DNA of 16,181 nucleotides from an uncultured Clostridia bacterium (GCA_946002045.1 CAMFYM010000021.1:1-16181); one strand, 5' to 3'. Counted from the stretch's first letter, positions 1 through 7,926 are shown. Notes: generated from the letters alone by a model not told the origin. A program made the numbers and translations.

Positions 1-189
1 TGTAAGGCAATACATATTGGCATGGACACCTGCGTCTGTTCTGCTGCATCCAACCACATCAAGTCTTTTTAAAAAGACTTTTTCAACGGCATTTTGAAAA
101 ACCTCCTGCACTGACAGGGCATTTTTTTGCACCTGCCAGCCGTGGTAATTACTGCCGTCATACTGAATAGTTAAAAGTAAATTCCTCAT
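1..189 (-). CDS. truA: tRNA pseudouridine synthase A, N-terminal part (cut by window edge)
   Basis: Only the first 63 codons are present; the gene continues beyond position 1. TruA converts uridines 38-40 of the anticodon arm of many tRNAs to pseudouridine. The visible part starts MRNLLLTIQYDGSNYHGWQ, the usual TruA N-terminus, and carries SRTDAGVHA near residues 52-60. That is the TruA active-site motif, and its Asp is the catalytic nucleophile in the family; the first residue is more often Gly. The ATG overlaps the ecfT stop as ATGA, so translation is probably coupled. ecfA1-ecfA2-ecfT-truA is a familiar Firmicute gene order. The frame is open and undamaged up to the edge. Confidence 0.93.
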   Translation of the reverse strand, partial: MRNLLLTIQYDGSNYHGWQVQKNALSVQEVFQNAVEKVFLKRLDVVGCSRTDAGVHANMYCLT

Positions 190-998
190 AATTCTATAAC
201 AACAAAATGGTTAATCAATATAATGCACACAAAGAATATTACCACAAATGCAAGTGCAAGATAATCTCTTGGTGCAAGCTTCATCACCTTCATTTTTGTT
301 CTGCCCTCGCCACCACGGTAGCACCTGCACTCCATTGCATAGGCAAGCTCACCTGCTCGTCTGAAGGAGGAAACAAAAAGAGGGATAAGTACGGGAATAA
401 GTGCCTTTGCTCTTTGAATAAGATTGCCCGAATCCAAATTAGCGCCCCTTGATTTTTGAGCAGACATAATCTTATCTATCTCCTCAATCAAGGTTGGGAT
501 AAAGCGCAGTGCAATAGTCATAGTCATTGCGATTGAATGAACATCTACCTTTACATATGTTAACGGCTTGAGCAATCGCTCAATAGCGTCTGTTAACGCT
601 GTGGGAGAGGTAGTATATGTCAAAAGTGAGCTAACCACAACAAGCGAAACTATACGAATTGCCATAAACAATGCAGTTTCAATACCGTTGGCAGTAATCT
701 TGATTCTGCCTAACTGGACAAGTGGCTCGCCACTGCCGTAAAACAAATTCAAAACAGATGTCAAAATAATAATAAACACAAGTGGCTTTAAGCTTTTAAG
801 CACAGTTTTAATTGGGATTTTTGATGCAAAAACAAGTGAAAATGCAACAATGATTACTGCTGAAAGTGAAACAATATTCCTGCAAATAAAAACCGAAACG
901 ACTAAAAGCAGAGTTAATATAATCTTCATCCTTGCATCCATTTTGTGCACAAAGGATTTACCCGGAAAATACTGACCTATTGTAATATCGGTTATCAT
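186..998 (-). CDS. ecfT: ECF transporter transmembrane subunit EcfT
   Basis: EcfT is the membrane subunit that links the two ECF ATPases to interchangeable substrate-binding S subunits, which take up vitamins and related micronutrients. The 270-residue protein starts MITDITIGQYFPGKSFVHKMD, a typical EcfT opening. It has hydrophobic stretches near residues 25-58, 72-88, 105-128, 152-172 and 245-266. The cytoplasmic coupling helices carry the family's two Arg-Gly motifs in the forms AQKSRGA (180-186) and CRCYRGG (224-230). Its ATG overlaps the ecfA2 stop by 4 bp, and its own stop overlaps the truA start by 4 bp. No S subunit is encoded in the window, so this is probably a shared (group II) energising module serving S components elsewhere. 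Confidence 0.95.
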   Translation of the reverse strand: MITDITIGQYFPGKSFVHKMDARMKIILTLLLVVSVFICRNIVSLSAVIIVAFSLVFASKIPIKTVLKSLKPLVFIIILTSVLNLFYGSGEPLVQLGRIKITANGIETALFMAIRIVSLVVVSSLLTYTTSPTALTDAIERLLKPLTYVKVDVHSIAMTMTIALRFIPTLIEEIDKIMSAQKSRGANLDSGNLIQRAKALIPVLIPLFVSSFRRAGELAYAMECRCYRGGEGRTKMKVMKLAPRDYLALAFVVIFFVCIILINHFVVIEL

Positions 999-1864
999 AA
1001 ATCAGCACCTCCTGCCAATAATCTGTTTATTTCTGCAACGCCCTGCTCCACTGTGTAGATATTAGTTTTGCAATCAACACCCTTTGCTTTAAGCTTAAGG
1101 AAAATATCTGTAATCTCCGGCACATTAAGTCCCATTCCCTTAAGCTCGTCTGCGTGAGAATAAACCTCGTCAACAGTACCGTACATAGCAAGCTTGCCCT
1201 TATTCATTACAAGAACTCTTTGGCAAATCTTTGCCACATCCTCCATTGAGTGAGAGACAAGGATAACGGTATTACCCATTTTCTGCTGATAATCGGATAT
1301 AAGTTTAAGTATTATATCTCTGCCCCTCGGGTCAAGACCTGCACAAGGCTCATCAAGAATAAGTACCTTTGGCTCCATTGCAATAATTGATGCAATGGCA
1401 ACACGCCTTTTTTGACCACCTGATAGGTCGAAGGGCGATTTATCCATCAAATCCATACTAATGCCCACAAACTGTGCACTTTGCTTAATTCGTCGGTCAA
1501 TTTCCTTTTCGTCAAGTCCCATTTGCTTTGGACCGAAGCCGATTTCCTTATAAACCGTTTCCTCAAAAATCTGATATTCGGGATACTGAAAGCAAAGACC
1601 TACTGCAAATCGCACCTGCCTGATATTACCCTTATTCTCCTTTGACCAAATATCCTTATCATCAACAAAAACCTTGCCCTCATGTGGCTGAAGCAAGCCG
1701 TTAAGATGCTGAATTAAGGTTGATTTGCCTGAGCCTGTATGACCGATAATACCGATTAAGTCACCTTGATTGGCAGAAAAAGAAACATCATCAATGGCTG
1801 CAGTTTCAAACGGCGTACCGACGCTGTAAAGATATTTTAAATTTTCACAGACAAGATATGCCAT
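995..1864 (-). CDS. ecfA2: ECF transporter ATPase EcfA2
   Basis: This is the second ATPase of the ECF vitamin-transport energising module (289 residues). It shows Walker A GHTGSGKST (41-49), a Q-loop FQYPEYQ, ABC signature LSGGQKRR, Walker B VLILDEP followed by the D-loop CAGLDP (most homologues have TAGLDP), and a switch His in VSHSMED. The C-terminal extension after about residue 225 is the usual EcfA dimerisation region. The start codon shares one base with the ecfA1 stop (TAATG), and the stop overlaps the ecfT start (ATGA), so the three subunits appear translationally coupled. It is called EcfA2 rather than EcfA1 because it is the second ATPase in the operon and lies directly before ecfT. 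Confidence 0.94.
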   Translation of the reverse strand: MAYLVCENLKYLYSVGTPFETAAIDDVSFSANQGDLIGIIGHTGSGKSTLIQHLNGLLQPHEGKVFVDDKDIWSKENKGNIRQVRFAVGLCFQYPEYQIFEETVYKEIGFGPKQMGLDEKEIDRRIKQSAQFVGISMDLMDKSPFDLSGGQKRRVAIASIIAMEPKVLILDEPCAGLDPRGRDIILKLISDYQQKMGNTVILVSHSMEDVAKICQRVLVMNKGKLAMYGTVDEVYSHADELKGMGLNVPEITDIFLKLKAKGVDCKTNIYTVEQGVAEINRLLAGGADL

Positions 1865-2724
1865 TATACCTTCTCCAACCTTTCATACAAAAAATCTACG
1901 CAATCATCTGCGTTAAGCACTGCTTTTTCGCTATCTATATTGAGGCGATGAACAAGCTCTGTTGACTGTGGCACATCAAGACCCAAAGCCTTTATTTCAT
2001 CAACCTGTGAAAAGACACCTTGAGGAGTGTCGTCCATTTTTATTTCGCCGTTATCAATAACAACTACACGGTCAGCCTGAACAGCCTCGTCCATATAGTG
2101 CGTAATAAGTACTATTGTAATGCCGTCCTCTTTATTTAGCTTTTTAACTGTTTCAAGTACCTCTCTCCTACCACTTGGGTCAAGCATTGCAGTAGGCTCA
2201 TCAAGAACAATACACTGTGGCTTCATTGCAATAATTCCTGCTATTGCCACACGCTGCTTTTGACCACCGGAAAGCTTTGTGGGTGCCTTTTCCCTGTAAT
2301 CGTACATACCCACAGCCTTTAGCGCATCGTCAACTCTGCGTCTGCATTCCTCAGGGGGAAAGCCTAAATTCTCTACGCCGAATGCCACATCCTCCTCAAC
2401 TATTGATGAAACAATTTGATTGTCCGGATTTTGGAACACCATACCAACCTTTTTTCTGATTTCAAAAATAGAATCGTCCTGCGTCGCTATCTGACCGTCA
2501 ACCACAACCTGTCCGTTTTTTGCAAACAAAATACCGTTAGTCAGCTTTGCGATAGTAGATTTGCCGGAGCCGTTGTGACCGAGAATTGCCACAAACGAGC
2601 CCTTTTCAATATTTAGATTTAAGCCCTCAAGAACCTTGACCTCTCGTGACTGATTGCTGTTACCGTCAATTTCCTCATCAATAATATAGGAGAAGTCAAC
2701 ATCTTTAAATTCAATTAAGTTCAT
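1864..2724 (-). CDS. ecfA1: ECF transporter ATPase EcfA1
   Basis: This is the first ATPase of the ECF module (286 residues from the chosen start). It shows Walker A GHNGSGKST (49-57), Q-loop FQNPDNQ, signature LSGGQKQR, Walker B CIVLDEP, D-loop TAMLDP and switch His in ITHYMDE. Near residues 16-28 there is an acidic, polar insert (EEIDGNSNQ) between the first strands, longer than in many homologues. A start seven codons upstream at 2745 is open, but it would lie inside the preceding methyltransferase gene with no ribosome binding site. The ATG at 2724 has AAAGGA about nine bases ahead and gives the usual MNLIEFKDVDFSY opening. It shares a start/stop base with ecfA2 downstream. Confidence 0.94.
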   Translation of the reverse strand: MNLIEFKDVDFSYIIDEEIDGNSNQSREVKVLEGLNLNIEKGSFVAILGHNGSGKSTIAKLTNGILFAKNGQVVVDGQIATQDDSIFEIRKKVGMVFQNPDNQIVSSIVEEDVAFGVENLGFPPEECRRRVDDALKAVGMYDYREKAPTKLSGGQKQRVAIAGIIAMKPQCIVLDEPTAMLDPSGRREVLETVKKLNKEDGITIVLITHYMDEAVQADRVVVIDNGEIKMDDTPQGVFSQVDEIKALGLDVPQSTELVHRLNIDSEKAVLNADDCVDFLYERLEKV

Positions 2725-2729
2725 TAAAA

Positions 2730-3599
2730 TTATTCCTTTGTCCAAATTGCAGATGACCCACAGGGCAACACCTGATTGTTTGATGAAACAGGCAGTCCGA
2801 TTTCGTCGGCATTGACCACACCACCAAAATCCTTTGTAATAACATCGTCTAATATGTATTTCATTACAGAGGCTGAAAGACCTGTTGTGTAAGAATTAAG
2901 CAGCACCATAATAGGATTATCGGAAAGGAGCTGTACCACAAGCCTTACAAAATCATAAATGCTATCCTCAAGACGCCAAACCTCACCCTTTGGTCCTCTG
3001 CCATAGCTGGGTGGGTCAAGGATAATAATATCATACTTATTACCACGCCTAATTTCTCTTTGAACAAATTTGATGCAATCATCAACTATCCAGCGTACAT
3101 TTTCCTCCTCGACGCCGGAGAGCTTTGCATTTTCCTTTGCCCACTGCACCATACCCTTTGATGCATCTACATGAACAACCTGTGCTCCCTCCTTTAAGCA
3201 GGCAACGGTAGCACCACCTGTATAGGCAAAAAGATTAAGCACCTTAACATCATCTCTGCCGGACTCTCTAATCAGCTGCCTTGTGTAATCCCAGTTGACT
3301 GCCTGCTCGGGGAAAAGACCTGTATGCTTAAAGCCCATTGTTTTAATGCTAAAGGTTAAATCCTTATATCTAACCTGCCAAGCCTCAGGAATACGCTTAT
3401 ACATCTGCCACTTGCCACCACCTGTTTTGGAGCGAACATATCTTGCACATGCCTGATTCCACAATCTTTTGTTTTTCTCACTTTTCCATATAACCTGTGG
3501 GTCGGGACGAACAAGAATTTCTCTTGTCCATCTCTCCAGCTTCTCTCCACAGGAGCAGTCGATTAGCTCGTAATCCTTCCAATCCGTTGTATATCTCAT
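2730..3599 (-). CDS. SAM-dependent methyltransferase, RlmI/RlmK-like catalytic domain
   Basis: This is a class I methyltransferase of 289 residues, most like the catalytic part of 23S rRNA methyltransferases of the RlmI/RlmK type. It has the SAM-binding motif I VLNLFAYTGGA (120-130), an acidic residue after the second strand (VHVDASKGM, 143-150) and the DPPSYGRG motif (195-202). It lacks the N-terminal PUA domain of full RlmI. Where RlmI m5C enzymes carry a catalytic Cys after the next strand, this protein reads LLNSYTTG (233-240), without Cys, so cytosine-C5 chemistry is unlikely. Its target (rRNA or other) is not clear. An AGGA site lies eight bases before the ATG. It sits between glmM (22 bp upstream) and ecfA1 (5 bp downstream) in the same transcription unit. 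Confidence 0.85.
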   Translation of the reverse strand: MRYTTDWKDYELIDCSCGEKLERWTREILVRPDPQVIWKSEKNKRLWNQACARYVRSKTGGGKWQMYKRIPEAWQVRYKDLTFSIKTMGFKHTGLFPEQAVNWDYTRQLIRESGRDDVKVLNLFAYTGGATVACLKEGAQVVHVDASKGMVQWAKENAKLSGVEEENVRWIVDDCIKFVQREIRRGNKYDIIILDPPSYGRGPKGEVWRLEDSIYDFVRLVVQLLSDNPIMVLLNSYTTGLSASVMKYILDDVITKDFGGVVNADEIGLPVSSNNQVLPCGSSAIWTKE

Positions 3600-3621
3600 T
3601 TGTTAAATCCTAACTTTTTTA

Positions 3622-4974
3622 TTATGACAGACGCTGCCTAACAACATCTGCTATTGAATTACCAAGTCTTGTAATTTGGTCAATATCCTCACCCTCAAGC
3701 ATTACACGAACAAGTGGCTCTGTGCCACTGACACGAACAAGCACCCTGCCGTTGCCTGAAAGCTCCATTTCTGCCTCCTGTACGGCAGAAATAATATATT
3801 CATCATTATTATATTTTTGCTTACCCTGTGGTGTAACAACAACATTTATCAGCACCTGAGGATAAACCGTCATTATTTTAGCAAGCTGTGAAAGCCTTTT
3901 GCCTGACTTAACAACAGCTCCTATAAGCTGAACACCTGAAAGCTCACCGTCACCGGTGGTTGCGTAATCAAGAAAGATAATATGACCACTTTGCTCTCCA
4001 CCAATGTTATAGCCGTTCTTAAGCATCCTTTCAAGAACATATCTGTCACCCACTGCTGTTTTTGCACAGTTAATGTCATTTTCTTTACAGAATTTGAAAA
4101 AGCCCATATTGCTCATAACTGTAACAACGGCAGTATTCTTTTTGAGCCTATCCTCATTTTTCATCATCATTGAGCAAATTGCAATAATCCTGTCACCGTC
4201 AACAAGCTCACCGTTTTCGTCAACGGCTAACATCCTGTCTGCATCACCGTCAAAGGCAAGGCCTAAATCAAGACCTGCATCCTTAACAAATTTCATAAGC
4301 TCCTGTGGATGAGTTGAGCCACAGCCGTCATTTATATTAACACCGTCGGGTGTATCAAAAAGCATTAAGCACCTTGCACCAAGGCGAGCAAAAATTTCCT
4401 TTGCACAAACAGATGCACTGCCATTAGCACAATCAAGTGCAATGGAAAGTCCGTCAAAGCGTACTGCTGCTGTGGAAACAACATGGTCAATATAGTCATT
4501 AACAGCAGTTTTACAAAAGGCTCTGTTGCCAACATCGCCACCTGTTTTAACAGGAATATCTTGGGAATTATTAAGAATAATATCCTCAATCTCTTCCTCT
4601 ATTTCGTCATCAAGCTTATAGCCTGATTTTTGGAAGATTTTAATGCCGTTGTACTCACAGGGGTTGTGGGAGGCTGAAATCATAACACCTGCCTCGCATC
4701 CGTATTTGCCTACAAGATAAGCAACGGCAGGAGTAGGCACAACACCTACGGAAAGAACATTGCATCCCACAGATGTAAGTCCTGCTGTTAATGCTGCCTC
4801 CAGCATATCGCCCGATGCTCTTGTATCCTTGCCGATTAAGACTGTTGGCTTATTTGAGCTGCTTTCCTCAAGCAGCACCATAGCTGCTGCTCTGCCTATT
4901 TGTAAGGCAAGCTCAACCGTTAAATCCTCATTAGCAATTCCTCTTACACCATCAGTACCGAACAATCTGCCCAC
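3622..4974 (-). CDS. glmM: Phosphoglucosamine mutase
   Basis: GlmM interconverts glucosamine-6-phosphate and glucosamine-1-phosphate, the step leading to UDP-GlcNAc for peptidoglycan and other cell-wall polymers; it is cytosolic. The 450-residue length is normal. It starts GRLFGTDGVRG and has the phosphoserine loop ISASHNP with catalytic Ser102. The magnesium-binding DGDADR loop comes mid-protein, then the sugar-recognition GGEQSGH, and the phosphate-binding RVSGTEPLVRV near the C-terminus. The start is GTG, with AAGGAG 11 bases upstream, a slightly long spacing. It lies 35 bp downstream of ruvB and reads in the same direction, so it probably shares the ruv transcript. A pairing with cdaA/ybbR, common in Bacilli, is not seen here. 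Confidence 0.96.
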   Translation of the reverse strand: MGRLFGTDGVRGIANEDLTVELALQIGRAAAMVLLEESSSNKPTVLIGKDTRASGDMLEAALTAGLTSVGCNVLSVGVVPTPAVAYLVGKYGCEAGVMISASHNPCEYNGIKIFQKSGYKLDDEIEEEIEDIILNNSQDIPVKTGGDVGNRAFCKTAVNDYIDHVVSTAAVRFDGLSIALDCANGSASVCAKEIFARLGARCLMLFDTPDGVNINDGCGSTHPQELMKFVKDAGLDLGLAFDGDADRMLAVDENGELVDGDRIIAICSMMMKNEDRLKKNTAVVTVMSNMGFFKFCKENDINCAKTAVGDRYVLERMLKNGYNIGGEQSGHIIFLDYATTGDGELSGVQLIGAVVKSGKRLSQLAKIMTVYPQVLINVVVTPQGKQKYNNDEYIISAVQEAEMELSGNGRVLVRVSGTEPLVRVMLEGEDIDQITRLGNSIADVVRQRLS

Positions 4975-5009
4975 TATGACAACAACTCCTTAATAATTAA
5001 ATGTCGGTT

Positions 5010-6044
5010 TTATAACAAGCTTTGCTGTCCCTCCTGCTCAAAGCCTAAATGCCTGTAAGCAAGAGCAGTTGCACACCTGCCACGAGGTGTTCTTGACAAA
5101 AAGCCTATTTGCATAAGATACGGCTCATAAACATCCTCTATTGTAACAGCCTCCTCGCCTATTGCAGCTGCAATAGTTTCAAGACCTACGGGTCCACCAT
5201 TGTAATTCTTAATCATAGTAGTCAACAAAACTCGGTCGATATTATCAAGACCCAGCTCATCAATCTCCATCCTGCCCAGAGCATCTACCGATGCCTCCTT
5301 ACTGATAACGCCGTCATACTTAACCTGAGCAAAATCACGACTGCGCTTAAGCAATCTGTTGGCAATACGTGGAGTACCACGAGAGCGTGAGGCAATCTCT
5401 GCTGCTCCGTCCTCATCAATAGGAATATTAAGAATACCTGCACTTCTTTTAACAATAGTTGAAAGCTGTGAATTTGAATACATTTCCAGCCTAAAGATAA
5501 CACCAAACCTGTCACGAAGCGGTGCCGAAAGCTGACCTGCCCTTGTGGTTGCACCAATAAGCGTAAATCTTGGTAAATCAAGTCTTATTGAACGGGCTGA
5601 CGGTCCTTTACCGATGATAATATCAAGTGCTCCGTCCTCCATTGCAGGATAAAGCACCTCCTCAACCTGACGGTTAAGACGATGAATTTCATCAATAAAC
5701 AGCACATCACCCTCCTGAAGATTGGTAAGGAGCGCTGCTAAATCGCCCTGCTTTTCTATGGCAGGACCACTTGTTACTCGAATGTTTACACCCATTTCGT
5801 TGGCAATAATGCCTGCAAGAGTAGTTTTACCAAGACCGGGAGGTCCATACAATAAAACATGATCAAGAGCCTCACCTCTGCCTCTTGCTGCCTCAATATA
5901 TATTTTCAAATTCTCCTTAACCTTATCCTGACCTATATATTCGTCAAGATATTTCGGTCTTAAGGAATTTTCTATATCATTATCCTCAGGAGTGAAATCA
6001 GATGTGATAATTCTGTTTTCAAAATCCATTTCTGTTTCCTGCAT
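5010..6044 (-). CDS. ruvB: Holliday junction branch migration helicase RuvB
   Basis: RuvB is the hexameric AAA+ motor that drives branch migration at Holliday junctions together with RuvA. The protein has 344 residues, as expected. It shows Walker A GPPGLGKTT (67-75), Walker B FIDEIH (116-121), sensor 1 GATTRAG (164-170), an arginine-finger segment RDRFG near 177-181, and a C-terminal winged-helix domain ending in GFLSRTPRGR. The ribosome binding site is a perfect AGGAGG six bases before the ATG, and it overlaps the ruvA stop codon (TAGGAGG), suggesting coupled translation. The order ruvC-ruvA-ruvB is the common bacterial arrangement. Confidence 0.97.
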   Translation of the reverse strand: MQETEMDFENRIITSDFTPEDNDIENSLRPKYLDEYIGQDKVKENLKIYIEAARGRGEALDHVLLYGPPGLGKTTLAGIIANEMGVNIRVTSGPAIEKQGDLAALLTNLQEGDVLFIDEIHRLNRQVEEVLYPAMEDGALDIIIGKGPSARSIRLDLPRFTLIGATTRAGQLSAPLRDRFGVIFRLEMYSNSQLSTIVKRSAGILNIPIDEDGAAEIASRSRGTPRIANRLLKRSRDFAQVKYDGVISKEASVDALGRMEIDELGLDNIDRVLLTTMIKNYNGGPVGLETIAAAIGEEAVTIEDVYEPYLMQIGFLSRTPRGRCATALAYRHLGFEQEGQQSLL

Positions 6045-6054
6045 AGCTTACCTC

Positions 6055-6660
6055 CTATAAATTTTTAGCAAGCTGCTTTAAGCCCTGCCTAATCATCTCG
6101 TCAACTGAAAGTGACTTATCCATACTGCCTACCACAACAGCTGCATCCGATTGTGAATATCCAAGGGCAACTAAAGCCTCAACAGCCTCTGCAGTGTTGC
6201 TGCTTTGTGATACGGTGGAGGCACTGATAACTGCCTGCGAAGCCTCCGGTGTGGCAATTACTCCCATTTTATCCTTAAGCTCCAGGACTACTCTTTGGGC
6301 TGTTTTTTGCCCAACGCCCTGCGCCTTTGTTATTGCCTTTGAGTCGCCTGACGCAATACAAAGTGCAAGTCTGTCCGGTGAAAGCTCCGACAATATTGCA
6401 ACGGCAGCCTTTGGTCCTACACCTGACACAGAAATAAGCAGCTTGAAAAACTCAAGCTCTGTTAAGGTTGCAAATCCATACAAGTCCATTGCGTCCTCAC
6501 GAACTGCAAGATATGTATAAACATTAACCTCGTCGCCGATTTTGCCAACCTCTTTAACGGTATTCAAGGATGTGAAGCACTTAAAGCCTATGCCGCCACA
6601 TTCGACTACAATATAATTTACTTCGCTGACTGTAAGCCTGCCTTTAACATTATATAACAT
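6055..6660 (-). CDS. ruvA: Holliday junction DNA-binding protein RuvA
   Basis: RuvA binds four-way DNA junctions as a tetramer and loads RuvB rings. The 201 residues divide as in the family. An N-terminal OB-fold (about 1-63, MLYNVKGRLTVSEVNYIVVE) is followed by tandem helix-hairpin-helix motifs (LLISVSGVGPKAAVAIL and AITKAQGVGQKTAQRVVLEL, about 70-130). A variable linker rich in Ser, Ala and Val (about 135-155) leads to a C-terminal domain that contacts RuvB (EAVEALVALGYSQSDAAVVV). The start has AGGTGA directly upstream, made from the end of ruvC, whose TGA stop forms part of the site; only 4 bp separate the genes. Confidence 0.96.
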   Translation of the reverse strand: MLYNVKGRLTVSEVNYIVVECGGIGFKCFTSLNTVKEVGKIGDEVNVYTYLAVREDAMDLYGFATLTELEFFKLLISVSGVGPKAAVAILSELSPDRLALCIASGDSKAITKAQGVGQKTAQRVVLELKDKMGVIATPEASQAVISASTVSQSSNTAEAVEALVALGYSQSDAAVVVGSMDKSLSVDEMIRQGLKQLAKNL

Positions 6661-6664
6661 AAAT

Positions 6665-7165
6665 TCACCTAATTTCCTTTATTGAGCCTATAAGAGATCC
6701 ACTGCAATGTCCGTGGCATATTGCCATTGCCAAGGCGTCTGCCGTGTCATCCGGCTTTGGTATTTTTTCAAGATTAAGAATAACACGAGTCATTTCCTGA
6801 ACCTGCTTCTTTTCAGCCCTGCCATAGCCCACAACAGACTGCTTAACCTGAAGTGGAGTATATTCAAAAATATCAACATTATAGTTTTGTGCAGAAAGAG
6901 TAATAACACCCCTTGCCTGTGCCACATCAATAACTGTTTTTGCGTTGTTATTATAAAACAGCTTTTCCATACTCATAACATCAGGCTTATACTTTTCAAA
7001 AATATAGCACATATCGTTATAAATCGTTTGCAGCCTTAAAGGAAACGGAGTATGGGCATCGGTAGTTATTGCACCGTAGCCTAATACCCTAAACTTATTT
7101 GCAGTATATTCAAGCACACCCCATCCCACGATTGCATAACCCGGGTCGATACCAAGAATAATCAT
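6665..7165 (-). CDS. ruvC: Holliday junction endonuclease RuvC
   Basis: RuvC cleaves Holliday junctions symmetrically after RuvAB migration. From the chosen start it has 166 residues, a normal length. The catalytic acidic tetrad is visible: Asp7 (GIDPG), Glu67 (SMEKLF), and Asp140 and Asp143 (PDDTADALA). A GTG two codons upstream at 7171 is in frame, but GGAG at 7174-7177 lies only two bases from it and eight bases from the ATG at 7165. The ATG also gives the usual MIILGIDPG opening, so it was preferred. This is the first gene of the long minus-strand unit and has a good promoter directly upstream. Confidence 0.96.
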   Translation of the reverse strand: MIILGIDPGYAIVGWGVLEYTANKFRVLGYGAITTDAHTPFPLRLQTIYNDMCYIFEKYKPDVMSMEKLFYNNNAKTVIDVAQARGVITLSAQNYNVDIFEYTPLQVKQSVVGYGRAEKKQVQEMTRVILNLEKIPKPDDTADALAMAICHGHCSGSLIGSIKEIR

Positions 7166-7193
7166 ACACACTTCTCCACAGTATATTTAGATA

Positions 7194-7222
7194 ATTATAT
7201 CACGATATTATGTAATATGCAA
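7194..7222 (-). promoter_or_regulatory. Promoter of the ruvCAB-glmM-ecf-truA unit
   Basis: On the minus strand a weak -35 TTGCAT (7217-7222) is followed after 17 bases by a perfect -10 TATAAT (7194-7199). The -10 is extended by an upstream TG (TGATATAAT). Predicted transcription starts near 7187, leaving a short leader before ruvC. No better candidate was seen inside the unit. Confidence 0.75.
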
Positions 7223-7246
7223 TATATAATATATAAATTATATTGA

Positions 7247-7281
7247 AAAACAAAAAACGAGCAGGCATAAATCCTACTCGT
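7247..7281 (-). terminator. Rho-independent terminator of the flavoprotein gene
   Basis: Read on the minus strand, a 9-bp stem (7273-7281 with 7257-7265, one G·U pair) closes a 7-base loop. It is followed by a U-rich tract TTTTTTGTTTTT. The stem begins in the last base of the gene's TAA stop. It separates this gene from the ruvC promoter. Confidence 0.88.
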
Positions 7282-7829
7282 TATGATTTGAGAAAATGAA
7301 CAAACTTTTCAAGCTCTGTTAAATTGAAGGTGTAGCTGTTGGAATCTGTGTTTGGAATATAATAGCGTGAGCAAACCTCGCCGTTAAGAACGGTAAAGGA
7401 CTGCTTTAAGGTTGAAACCATATAGTCGGCACACTGTCTTGAATTTGAACCACTGACAATAACAATTCCTACCCTTTTATGCTTTGATATAGGAGGGTTG
7501 GCACCACGCTTAAACCTTGCACTGTAATAGCGTTGAAAACGGTCAATAATCGCCTTTAACGGTGCAGGAAAGAAGTTGTTATAAATAGGTGTAAAAAAGG
7601 CGATATAGTCTGCCTCCTCAAAATCCTCAAAGAACAAATCCAAATCCTTTTTTGAGCAACCGTCGTGATACTCGCAATACCTGCAATCATTGCAGGGTGC
7701 AGGAGCCATTTTGTAGGTATCATACTGCTTTATATCGCAATCGAGAAAATATTTTTTTACTTGATTGAGTACTTCGTTAGACACGCCGTTCTCTCTTGGA
7801 GAGCCGTTAATAATTAACATTTTTTTCAT
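7281..7829 (-). CDS. NAD(P)H-dependent FMN oxidoreductase-like flavoprotein with a four-Cys motif
   Basis: This is a 182-residue protein of the flavodoxin-like NADPH-dependent FMN reductase family. The N-terminal strand-loop MLIINGSPRENGVSN is the FMN-phosphate-binding signature. The segment DYIAFFTPIYNNFFPAPLKAIIDRF (about 74-98) is the usual helix and dimer-contact region beside the flavin. Cysteines 46, 49, 52 and 58 form C-x2-C-x2-C-x5-C, the compact spacing seen in iron-sulfur flavoproteins, so it may bind a [4Fe-4S] cluster; this is inferred from spacing alone. The substrate is unknown. GGTGA lies four bases before the first ATG; a second ATG at 7820 would remove three residues. It stands alone, between its own promoter and terminator, divergent from a metal transporter. 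Confidence 0.88.
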   Translation of the reverse strand: MKKMLIINGSPRENGVSNEVLNQVKKYFLDCDIKQYDTYKMAPAPCNDCRYCEYHDGCSKKDLDLFFEDFEEADYIAFFTPIYNNFFPAPLKAIIDRFQRYYSARFKRGANPPISKHKRVGIVIVSGSNSRQCADYMVSTLKQSFTVLNGEVCSRYYIPNTDSNSYTFNLTELEKFVHFLKS

Positions 7830-7848
7830 CTAATCACCACTTCAATTT

Positions 7849-7877
7849 ATTATATCACAAAAATATATTGTTTTAAA
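7849..7877 (-). promoter_or_regulatory. Promoter of the flavoprotein gene
   Basis: On the minus strand, -35 TTTAAA (7872-7877) is followed after 17 bases by -10 TATAAT (7849-7854), extended as TGATATAAT. Its -35 overlaps the -35 of the divergent cation-transporter promoter by two bases, so the two promoters may compete or share control. Confidence 0.7.
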
Positions 7878-7896
7878 GAGCAAAATATGATATAAA
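7868..7896 (+). promoter_or_regulatory. Promoter of the cation diffusion facilitator gene
   Basis: -35 TTGTTT (7868-7873) is followed after 17 bases by -10 TATAAA (7891-7896), with an extended TGA just ahead. The predicted leader is only about 25 bases, too short for a metal riboswitch. Confidence 0.7.
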
Positions 7897-7926
7897 GATA
7901 TTTATACAGAAAAAGAGGTTTTGTAT

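Noticed and set aside
207..452. Plus-strand open frame opposite ecfT
   Set aside because: It is a shadow of the well-supported ecfT gene, with no ribosome site and a low-complexity Cys/His-rich translation.
4985..5015. Internal promoter before glmM (TTGTTA, 17 bases, TATTAA on the minus strand)
   Set aside because: Both hexamers match only four of six bases, and the -10 abuts the ribosome binding site, so a transcript from it would lack a usable site.
7897..7926. Manganese riboswitch (yybP-ykoY type) before the cation transporter
   Set aside because: The predicted leader is about 25 bases, far too short for that structure.
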